From Odiellus spinosus (Eukaryota; Arthropoda; Arachnida; Opiliones; Phalangiidae), in contig OY987232.1 of assembly GCA_963920705.1 (NCBI GenBank), positions 16,926,942 through 16,990,941 of the forward strand: a stretch of DNA of 64,000 bases, read 5' to 3'. The stretch's first letter is position 1, and each line of letters begins with the position of its first letter. Shown here in pieces: positions 55,701 through 64,000 of the stretch. Under the pieces are notes generated by a model. It was not told the origin of the DNA and ran no database searches. It saw only the letters and a program-made list of their open reading frames with translations. A program made the translations under genes and the position numbers.

Positions 55701-56491
55701 AGCTTTGCGAGATTGGTTTGGATTTGGTTTTCGTTCTTGATGATGTTCTCTGGCGGGATGTTGAGAATATTATAATTGATGCCAAGAACAAATTGATTGA
55801 AGCTGTGAAGCTAAGGGCTTCGGAAGAAAGATGGAAGTCGCAGAACCTTCAAAACAAAGCAGGCATCACTAAATTTCTCGAAGACATGATGGATATAGGA
55901 ATTACGAATACATTAGGCTACGTTTATGGTAATTAGGACTAATTTTTAGCGACATCCCCTTAGCGAAGGACGTGTGTAGCTCTTGTATTGACCAACGATG
56001 TAGAATTAGTAGGATAATATACTAATATATTTTTCAGACGAGACTTATGTGTCCTTAAGTTTGAGCACAACATTATTCAGCCGTTCTTTTACGTCTTTTA
56101 TGGATGATCTTTTGAAGTTGTATACACCAACAAGTCATACTTTAATCACGCAAAGCTTAGTGGAATGTTTTCTATCGCAACTTAGACATATTGAAATAGC
56201 GCTATCTAGTGATAAATTTGAGGTAATTATAAAAGTTATCCTTAATTATTTAATTCCAAGCTTTAATCCATTGTTTTAATCAATCTACAGGCCAAGTTTG
56301 TCCAAAAAAACGCGAAATTTATTCTCGATGTCATTTTACCTCTGGCTGAAGTAAAGTACGAGAAAAGAGTTGGAGAAATATCTCGCGAATTGAAAGAATT
56401 GCATTCAAAATTGCCAGAACTTCTCGCAATTCATCCGAGTCCAACCTCGGCAAAGTCTATAACCAAATATTCATCATCTGCTTATTTATAA
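52712..56491 (+). CDS. EXOC8: Exocyst complex component 8 (Exo84) homologue, 688 aa
   Basis: Exons: 52712-52766, 53217-53372, 53438-53533, 53647-53738, 53831-53973, 54041-54120, 54190-54263, 54376-54496, 54559-54702, 54789-54825, 54933-55077, 55212-55392, 55500-55630, 55703-55928, 56038-56222, 56291-56491; total 2067 bp, phases consistent. Collinear with human EXOC8 (about 725 aa): an N-terminal coiled-coil with NVYKNYMQFIETAKEIS and LESEMYQLSHMLTEQ; a PH domain from about SLLEKVEGCA to KEWIEVFDRL, including FKVLMFPDTKLF; LPEELDVHIAQRDFEGAVEL at the start of the Exo84 C-terminal helical region; GGPRAARRAV further on. Exo84 is one of eight exocyst subunits that tether secretory vesicles at the plasma membrane; its PH domain binds RalA in mammals. 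The human protein comes from a nearly intronless gene, whereas here it is cut into 16 exons. Confidence 0.96.
52975..53165. repeat. Imperfect inverted repeat in EXOC8 intron 1
   Basis: GCTGTCAATTTCGAATAGGGAGCT at the left is partly mirrored by AGCTCCATTAAGAAATTGACAGT at the right, so the segment could be a decayed hairpin element. Confidence 0.45.
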
Positions 56492-56530
56492 GATTTATAT
56501 TCTTGAATTTGTTTATAAATTTCGTGTATT

Positions 56531-56536
56531 AATAAA
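56531..56536 (+). terminator. Putative polyadenylation signal of EXOC8
   Basis: AATAAA 40 bp past the EXOC8 stop codon. Confidence 0.6.
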
Positions 56537-56828
56537 ATTATTACGAAAAGTTTGAAAATCTGCCAGATTTATGATTCATGAAATAGCTATAACCATTTTC
56601 AGAACCATCTATCATGTTATTCGCTAATTTCACAGTTAAAATGTTGAAATGTATGAGCATGTGAAATTATTTTCCATGCTGAGCATTATTTTACATCGCA
56701 GAAATTAGTTAAAAAAATAATTTGAATTTGAAATTAACGAAATATTAAGAAATCGCTTGAAAATAGATGGCGCTACCAAGAATTTGCTCCTGATAAAAGA
56801 ATTACTACCCATATTATGCAGTTATTTT

Positions 56829-57090
56829 ACTGCGACCACTTCCCTTAAACATTCTGATTCGTTAGCCTTTAATTGCGTTATAATGCCTAATTCGCAGTGA
56901 CGTGTTAATAGATCAGAAATAGAACTAAGTCCTTGATATTTTCGACAATAAATTTTTTAACTTGGCAATAAGGGCATGACCTATCAAAACCCTTGGGGTC
57001 AAATACGTTACCCCAATTAGAAAGCATCGCGGCTTTATGACGCAATTGAAAGCTAACGAATCAGAAAGGTTACGTGAAGGGGTCGCATGA
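56829..57090. repeat. Decayed inverted repeat element
   Basis: CTGATTCGTTAGCCTTTAAT with TGCGACCACTTC upstream on the left is mirrored by ATTGAAAGCTAACGAATCAG with GAAGGGGTCGCA downstream on the right. The arms are about 60 bp with several mismatches. Confidence 0.65.
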
Positions 57091-58204
57091 GAAAAAAAAA
57101 TTCTCCAAAAAAATCGTCAGTATGATAATGCGCTAATGAGAGAGGGTGCAGCGATACAGTTCGGAATTTTTGTAATCGTGATAAAGAAAGAAGTCAACTA
57201 TATAGGAGCTGATGTTTCTGATGTAAAGAGTACTCTTCAAAAGGTAAAAACATTATCAATTATTATTTCCAAATCAGATGACCATTACTGTCATCCTAAA
57301 ATTGTAAGGGTTAAAGAAGTCGGCCAAGGCTTAACAATTGCTATGGATGGTGACTTAGGTTAGTTTAAACTTCGTTAAGCCTTGCCGGTACACTTCCTGG
57401 TAACCACCCATGGATTAATCAACCTGAGGTTGATTAATCCCTGGCTATATGCCTCTGTGGTTGCCTTCAACTCTTTGTTGAAAAATAAATATTATTATTT
57501 CAACTTCTAAATATTGAAGAATCAAGAAACGTTTTTTGAAAAATCCTTGAATTTTCTTAGCGATCCCTTGGACCACTAACCCATATCCTATTTAATTTTT
57601 AACTGGAACAGGCAATTTTAAGTGTAAAAATTTGCCCTGTTCTACAGTATTATTTCCAACAGATGGTTTTATAAAGTAACATATACAATAATGTAGAAAC
57701 AGATAAAATAGCCGTTAAAAAGCACCCGTTTATATTGAAAATTTAACTTTTTTAAGGTTGGTTCAAAGTATAGCGTTTTCTATACATTTGCCAACCTTGA
57801 AACTAACCAAAATAACCGTTAAATAGAACCCGTTTCTACGGAAGATGTTAGCATTTTTCAAGATTGGGACATAGTCAGATTTTATGGAATCGTCTACTCT
57901 GATCGGTACGCCGATAAAAATTAACCTGCTTTTTTTAGTAAAAAAAGGTTGGGGGTAGGAGATTGAGACATCATTTAGGCCAAGCTAAGCCTATTTTGGA
58001 TATTTTTTAATTTCCTTGTTCTTATAACATTAAATTAGTAAGTGGAATAATTAGAAACCTTAGTAACTCTTAATATTTTATGTGAACTTAGTTACATTAC
58101 AACGAATAAACAACAATTGTATTCGACTTTTTGCGAATAGGATGGGAACGTTATCATTTGACCGTTCCCTGGCCAGGGAGCACTATAGCACTTAATATTG
58201 ACAC

Positions 58205-58526
58205 CAGAAGCCGATGAAACCCTCCTTTGAAGTCTTGTCTACCCCTCTCTGTATGGGTTATTCTCAAAAGGCGCGATTCGTACGCCTCCTAACGGTAGAT
58301 GTTTTCGGAGCGGGAGTTCGTCGAGCGAATATCTCTAGCAGCCTTGGAGTTCGTCAAAAAAACGTCGTCGTTTGTGGAGAGAGAGAATTTCCAATTTTCC
58401 GTAGACAGGGGGTATGAAGTAGGACCCCTCCGATCTCGTAAAATTGGGAATTTTACCCATACAGAGAGGAGCGCTATATGGAACATTGGAGTAGTAGACT
58501 TCAAAGGAGGGTTTCATCGGCTTCTG
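58205..58526 (+). mobile_element. Family A element with internal deletion
   Basis: Both termini present; the left part lacks the TATTACTCCCGG segment. The flanks (TTGACAC / ATATCAC) do not give a clean duplication. Confidence 0.85.
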
Positions 58527-59915
58527 ATATCACGTCATCTAGTCGAATATATAACACTTATTACAATAATATGACGTATACACTATCATATTCTTTCTAA
58601 TACCGACAATCGCCAAAAGCTAATTCCCAATTGGCGACAAAAGAACTGTTAGAAATTCCTTAAAATTCGCCAACTGCGAACCAGGTTTAATACTGGCATT
58701 TTTACCTAAGATGATAGCAACCGGCCTTACATTTGTTTGGGTATTAATTGTTTTTTTTCTGAGTAGAAATTAACATAATAAATTAAAGGTGGATAATCTA
58801 AAATCAACAAATCTACCACAAATAGCTAAAACGTTTTTTCTGAGGGCGTAGTTGTTATCATAATTAAATATCGGTGCCTTTTCTTTTAATCATGGATTTG
58901 CTAAAAAATAAAGCAATTTATAGACTTTTATCATAAGTAACATAATATCGAGTTATAAGTATGACAATTTATGGAAAAAAACCTAATGTATTTTGAAGTA
59001 TAGCATTAAATCCGACTACCAACAGATTTCGAGTCCCCCTAGAGCCAAACTTCGGTCTTGCACGACTCCATAACAAAACCATCTCAAAAACTAAATATGA
59101 TGAGATATTTCGAAATTTTATTGGACAATGTCCACAGTGGTTTGCGTATTTACGTCCCTAGTTTTTCCCTGGTATTCCTACTTCTTTTGATCTAAACGGT
59201 GGGACCAAAAATACCATTTTATTTGAATGGTACCTGCCTTAGAACATTGGGACGCAGCATCAGCCGCTGTTACAATCATCGCGTACACTTTGTTGCCATA
59301 TTTTCGTTTTCCCACAACTCTAAAAAGAAGTAATTAAGTCCGACATTCATTTTTCTCCCGTGGTTAATTCCCTAAGCCCAAAGCTTTGGATTACACTGTT
59401 ACTATTTTTCGTGAATCAACATCAATTACTCAAGGATGGGTTTGTTTCCATATCCGATTAAGGGCCTTTTGTAAGGTATATTAGGCAAATTTGTTTAATA
59501 ATTCGTTTCTTGGAGCCTAAAGACGGTTTCCCGTCTGACAAAGGGCACATAAATACTACGCGTCCACATTTTACACTGTTTGATCCAGTTTATTATCGTG
59601 AAAGTTTATGATTGAAGGTTCGTAACTCGGTTACGGATGACATATGAGTATTTGAGATGGAAAATTGTCCGGTTGTGAAACTACTACTGAAACCTCTTCC
59701 GAAACTTCGTTGTAGAAGATATCGTTGGTAGGTTCTCTTTAGGAGGTAAAGAACCTGTAAAGTACAAATACATATTTTGTGAAAAACAACTGTCAAAGTT
59801 TTCACTAGAATATTAATTGCAAAATAACTGAAAAATGATCTTTATGCATAAATTGAAAAGCTTTTAACTCGATATTTCTATATTTTTGATAATTTCCTTC
59901 TACACAATTTTTTGT
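58527..59915. other. Gene-free stretch
   Basis: No coding exon or recognised repeat. The minus-strand frame at 59593-59805 is short and without a recognisable domain. Confidence 0.45.
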
Positions 59916-60340
59916 TTAAAGGGAGAATGCAACCTATTCGATTCCTTATTGTTTAAATAGGCCTAATCCACTACTGAAAATATTTACAAACAAATATTAA
60001 ACTAGAAATAAATTTAAAACTTACCCTGAAAATAGGCTTAGTGGGATTCATGGAGGTCCTGTTTCCTCGCGTGTAAGGTCTAGCGACCAATCACGCGAGA
60101 CGTAAGTCTCGTGGAGATCTCGCGTGAACGACGGGCCTATGCTCATTGGTCGCTAGACCTTACACGGACGCGATTCAGGATCTCCATGAATCCCGCTAAG
60201 CCTATTTTCAGGGGAAGTTTTAAATTTATTTCTAGTTTAATATTTGTATTGTAAACTTTTTATCGATGGATTAGGCCTATTTAAACGATAAGGAATCGAT
60301 AAAAAAATCACTTGTAATTAGGTTGCATTCTCCCTATAAA
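59916..60340 (-). mobile_element. Family B foldback element, reverse copy
   Basis: Starts TTAAAGGGAGAATGCAACCT and ends CTCCCTATAA (one change in the terminal TTAA). Its centre is the reverse complement of that in 15721-16161, so the element is inserted in the opposite orientation. Arms are nearly perfectly paired. Confidence 0.85.
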
Positions 60341-60583
60341 TGATTTAAGTTTATCATAAGTATATATTTTGTAGCCACATTGCGTTGCCTCATGAGATTT
60401 GACGCGCTAACTCTCAAGAATTATAGGTTTTCCTTAAAACTTTTAGTAGCCCACACTTTCTATTTCCAAAAATTTTGAAGAGATTAAGTTTTCATGTAAT
60501 CGCAGTTAATGTCAACTAGCTTCATAGACAATGAACTTTAGGTATCAACTTTATCGTGCTATGATTCATAACAAGCCTTGAAC

Positions 60584-60918
60584 CAGAAGCCGATGAAACC
60601 CTCCTTTGAAGCCTATTACTCCCGGGTCTTGTCTACCCCTCTCTGTATGGGTTAGTTTCAAAAAGCGCGATTCGTACGCCTCCTAACGGTAGATATTTTC
60701 GGAGCGGGAGTTCGTCGAGCGAAAATCTCAAGCAGCCTTGGAGTTTGTCAAAAAAACGTCGTCGTTTGTGGAGAGAGAATTTCCAATTTTGCGTAGACAG
60801 GGGGTATGAAGTAGGACCCCTCCGATCTCGTAAAATTGGGAATTTTACCCATACAGAGAGGAGCGCTATATCGAACATTAGAGTAATAGACTTCAAAGCA
60901 GGGTTTCATCGGCTTCTG
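60584..60918 (+). mobile_element. Family A element, full copy
   Basis: Both termini present, flanked by the exact 7-bp direct repeat CTTGAAC. Confidence 0.9.
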
Positions 60919-62310
60919 CTTGAACTTTTGTTTCGGATCCTGTCTCTGACTATTTCCCCAAAAGCAATGATGTCATTTGAAACGTCACTAAAGTCGTATG
61001 ACGTAAAAGTAATCCAGCCATTCATAATAGGGTAGCTTGACCTGCGGCTAAGATTCTCCCAGCCTATTGTCTATACTTAGTCCTTGCAGTCTAGTCCTAA
61101 GAGACCCCTAAATAGACCCTTCTCAGGTGACATTGACTTCCTTAAATAAATAAATTAATTATGGTAGAACACAAAATGTAAGACGATGGCCTCAAGAGCT
61201 TTTGCAACGAAGTTAGAAGATTAGTTTAAATCGTAATGAAAACCGTGAATAATATCCAACGTAAAACACTCCCGAAGCTTTAAATTCTAGAGATATAACC
61301 TTCTAAACAAGAAAAATTGATATTCCTTTGGGGGTAGAAAGCTCAACCGTACATAACTTCTTGCAATTATCTAAAAAAATGTAAAATTCCATGCCACACG
61401 AGGCGAAATGCTGGCAATTACCTTAGGCTGACCTTAAACCATGACCTTTGGGTAACCTTCCTAAGTTTTAACCAACCATTAAGGTTTTTGACCAGGATAT
61501 TCAATAAACACTGTAGTCCGTTGCGTAAGGTTGAGGTTGCCTTGACGCAAGTGGACTTAAGGCCCTCAATTTTTAAAACACGTGAAGCAATGTGTAAAAA
61601 ATTCTTCAAAACATTAATTTTCCATGCTATGAAGAATATCATTTAAGATTAAACCCCACTAAACTAAATTAATTTAGTTGTATGATTGGTTGATTTTCAT
61701 TTTTCATCTTAATCTTGGTAAAAGAATTTTTGATAATAATGGGACATAATCTAGACTAAACGTGTAGCCGTACATTTTATTTCAACTTGTTAATTATTTT
61801 GCTCCCGTTGAAACTTGTGGGAAGAGTGTTGCCTAGATCTTTTTCATGACTAGTTCAGTGCGTGTAGACCGACGCCTCTCTGTAGAAGCTGCGGCTACAG
61901 AATGTTGCAAATGGTACCTCTCAAAGGAACGCATTAGAAGTTTTTGTATCTGTTGAGAAAATACGTTCAAAAAACTGAATAAACTCATTAAGCCTGAGAT
62001 GATCCATCATGGTAATGCGTTTTGACTATCGCGAGTTACTATCTGGTTACCCCACTTTTACGTGGTAATTCCTTCAAACAAAATTTCTAGCTTACCTCTC
62101 CGTTACAGTAACAAAATGCGAGGGCCACGAAAAATCCCTGGAAATATCAAATAATTTATTTCCTGTTTGTTCTCTCCTTTACATTTTGGATAAATTAAAA
62201 ACAGGGATTTCCAACTGACATAATGTTCCCAAGTTTTATCTGGATATATTTGGCGTATCAGATATTGTGCTAATCAGATAGCGAACCATTTGTCTAACAG
62301 ATAACTGTCA
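60919..62310. other. Gene-free stretch
   Basis: No supported gene. The minus-strand frame at 61418-61642 has no recognisable domain. Confidence 0.45.
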
Positions 62311-64000
62311 ATTTATTTATTTATTTACTTAATGGAGGGAATGCAGGCTGCTAAGCTAAAAGCTTATAAGCAACCGCCCAAGGCAAAATAAAACAAAAAA
62401 AAAAAGAAATGTATAAAAAACAATTTAGAGACGAGATTGAATCCATTGAAAACTCTTGGATGACGGTAGCTAAAGATATTCTTCAGGCAGCGAGTTCCAG
62501 TCGTTAATGACCCGTACAGTGAAGTGACTCGATTTTGCAAAAGATTTAGCCTGGGGTTTGACGAGCTTGGCGGGGTGACCTCTAGTATGACAATTTGTAG
62601 ATGGTGTAAAAAGTGTCGTGGTGTCGTGATGCACCTTTCCCGTGTAGATATCATATAGGTATACCAGATCGTTGACACGTTGCCTAACGGCTGGAGATTG
62701 GAGACGTAGATGTAAGTCACGAGCAGCGGGTGGAAGATGACTAAGGCCCTTTGTGATTTTAGTGAACCTATTGTGAGCCTTTAAGAGCTGAGTCTGTTGA
62801 GTAGCCCGTGGGGGTTTCCATATGACAGAAGCAAAGTCAATTAAAGGCAGAATCAAGGAATTGTAGATGGTACGCGTGAGAAGAGGAGAGTGATGGCAGA
62901 AATTTCTCCGCGTTAGCCCAGAGACGCTGTTAATTCTTTTGGAGATTGTTTGAACGTGGGTGTTATACACGAATTTCTCGTCGACGAGGACTCCCAAATC
63001 ACGCGCAGAAGTGGCCTTAGACAAACTAGTATCATCGATAACGTATGTGAAACGAAAATTTTTTGAGCCCAAGTGAAGGACCGCGCATTTTCCGATACTA
63101 AATGTCATTCCGTTGGAGGACGCCCACGCAACAACGTTAGAAAGATCTTCTTGGAGCAGGAGACAGTCCTTGTGGTGTGAGATAGCCTTGTATAATTTAG
63201 CGTCGTCCGCAAAGAGTAAAACTTTAGAATGTTTGACCCCATTAGGTAGAGAGTTGATAAACACGGAAAACAGTAGCGGACCAAGTACGGATCCCTGAGG
63301 AACTCCACTACTTGTCTCAAGATAGGGAGAAGGGTAACCCTTGTATACTACGCGTTGGCGGCGATTCGAGACAAAGTTCAATAACCAAGATAAAGCGTTC
63401 CCAGAGATACCGGCACTCCTCAAAGACAATCTTATGGCTGATATAGGGATGGTATCGAACGCTTTGGCGAAATCTAGATAGATAATGTCAACTGCTAAAC
63501 CAGAATTGAGCCACTCAACCCAGTCGTTCGTGGCCATCAGAAGGTTGGTCACGCATGATTTTTTGCGGAGAAAACCGTGCTGAGAAGAGTGAAAGTACTG
63601 CGTGGCTTCGAGGTGTTCATCGAGTTGAATCTTCACTATACGTTCGCAAGTTTTACCGACTTGACTCGTTAAGCATATGGGCCGAAAGTTTTCCCTGTCG
63701 AGGCGACTTCCTTTTTTATGGATAGGAGTAATATCTGCTGTTTTCCAGTCCGTTGGAACTACGCCGGCAGAAAATGATTTGGTAAATATGACTGCCAGCG
63801 GAGCGCAGAGGGACAGAGTCAATTCACGCAACAATTTAGGGTGAAAATTATCAGCACCGGGAGACTTCGAAACATCAATATACATCAGCTGACTAAACAC
63901 ATCCTGCTCCAAGCAGTAAAAAGAATAAAGTGGGCGAGACTCCACATGCTCGTCGGATTGAATTCCAATGGTTGGGTTATCGATGACATTGGACGACACT
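62311..64000 (-). mobile_element. CR1/Jockey-type non-LTR retrotransposon, 3' part
   Basis: Read on the minus strand, the reverse-transcriptase ORF is followed by a short 3' UTR and a terminal AAATAAATAAATAAAT tract (plus-strand 62311-62328), as in CR1-like elements that end in simple repeats instead of poly-A. The 5' part, including any endonuclease, lies beyond the window. Confidence 0.85.
62470..64000 (-). CDS. Non-LTR retrotransposon reverse transcriptase, N-terminally cut by window edge
   Basis: Open for 509 codons from the window edge to a stop at 62470. RT motifs in order: ITPIHKKG and FRPICLTSQVGK, SQHGFLRKKSC, VDIIYLDFAKAFDTIP (palm motif A), GVPQGSVLGPLLF (motif B), LLFADDAKLY (motif C, catalytic FADD near 63205), LHLGSKN and a C-terminal INDWNSLPEEYL typical of CR1/Jockey/L2-related elements. 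The enzyme copies the element RNA into a nicked chromosomal target. No internal frameshift or stop is seen in the visible part, suggesting recent activity. The true start and apurinic-like endonuclease domain should lie outside. Confidence 0.92.
   Translation of the reverse strand, partial: VSSNVIDNPTIGIQSDEHVESRPLYSFYCLEQDVFSQLMYIDVSKSPGADNFHPKLLRELTLSLCAPLAVIFTKSFSAGVVPTDWKTADITPIHKKGSRLDRENFRPICLTSQVGKTCERIVKIQLDEHLEATQYFHSSQHGFLRKKSCVTNLLMATNDWVEWLNSGLAVDIIYLDFAKAFDTIPISAIRLSLRSAGISGNALSWLLNFVSNRRQRVVYKGYPSPYLETSSGVPQGSVLGPLLFSVFINSLPNGVKHSKVLLFADDAKLYKAISHHKDCLLLQEDLSNVVAWASSNGMTFSIGKCAVLHLGSKNFRFTYVIDDTSLSKATSARDLGVLVDEKFVYNTHVQTISKRINSVSGLTRRNFCHHSPLLTRTIYNSLILPLIDFASVIWKPPRATQQTQLLKAHNRFTKITKGLSHLPPAARDLHLRLQSPAVRQRVNDLVYLYDIYTGKVHHDTTTLFTPSTNCHTRGHPAKLVKPQAKSFAKSSHFTVRVINDWNSLPEEYL

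Larger units (their letters stand above)
56492..58204. other. Gene-poor stretch after EXOC8
   Basis: Contains the EXOC8 polyadenylation motif, a decayed inverted repeat at 56829-57090 and a small palindrome at 57405-57470. The open frame at 57136-57363 has no recognisable domain and no splice partner; it is not called. Confidence 0.5.

Noticed and set aside
57136-57363. 75-codon ORF downstream of EXOC8.
   Set aside because: Short, next to a decayed inverted repeat; composition does not differ from chance and no homology is recognised.

Overview
The window is AT-rich, intron-rich nuclear DNA of an animal, most likely an arthropod or close relative. Evidence: all recognisable genes are split by short GT-AG introns (often 50-150 bp); one gene encodes a secreted protein with a single six-cysteine type-2 chitin-binding domain in the arthropod CPAP1 (peritrophin-like cuticle) context; a few TTAGG-type pentamers occur near 20.6 kb. 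I cannot name the species. There are no bacterial operons, tRNA genes or CRISPR arrays.

Layout. (1) 1-2.5 kb: cluster of a roughly 335-bp inverted-repeat element (family A). (2) 2.8-4.4 kb: two-exon gene of unknown function whose intron is mostly another inverted-repeat element (family H). (3) 5.5-12.8 kb: TXNDC11, 12 exons joining in frame to 1035 codons, with three intronic minisatellites. (4) 12.8-17.9 kb: gene-poor, with minisatellites, a family C element and a TTAA-flanked foldback (family B). (5) 17.9-29.7 kb: the chitin-binding gene, 8 exons joining to 1258 codons, with an in-frame 21-bp coding minisatellite and introns loaded with families A, C, D, E and H. (6) 29.9-31.6 kb: second family A cluster. 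(7) 32.4-36.1 kb: a NACHT P-loop NTPase of NLR type, 3 exons, 963 codons. (8) 37.4-43.9 kb: VPS51, 19 exons, 790 codons. (9) 52.1-45.0 kb on the minus strand: ABCF3, 18 exons, 712 codons, convergent with VPS51. (10) 52.7-56.5 kb: EXOC8, 16 exons, 688 codons, divergent from ABCF3. (11) 56.5-62.3 kb: gene-poor, with family A and B elements. (12) 62.3-64 kb: 3' part of a CR1/Jockey-type non-LTR retrotransposon, minus strand, running off the window.

The genes do not form one pathway, though several serve membrane systems: TXNDC11 in the ER, VPS51 in endosome-to-Golgi tethering and EXOC8 in exocytosis. VPS51 and EXOC8 are both CATCHR-type tethering subunits flanking ABCF3.

The most unusual content is (a) the NACHT protein without a recognisable death-fold or LRR domain; (b) three inverted-repeat families (A, D, E) that all begin CA, end TG and create 7-bp target duplications, two with an empty-site copy in this window; and (c) a heavy load of long, homogenised minisatellites in introns of conserved genes. 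All exon structures were read by eye; reading phase was checked across every junction and each spliced total is divisible by three.
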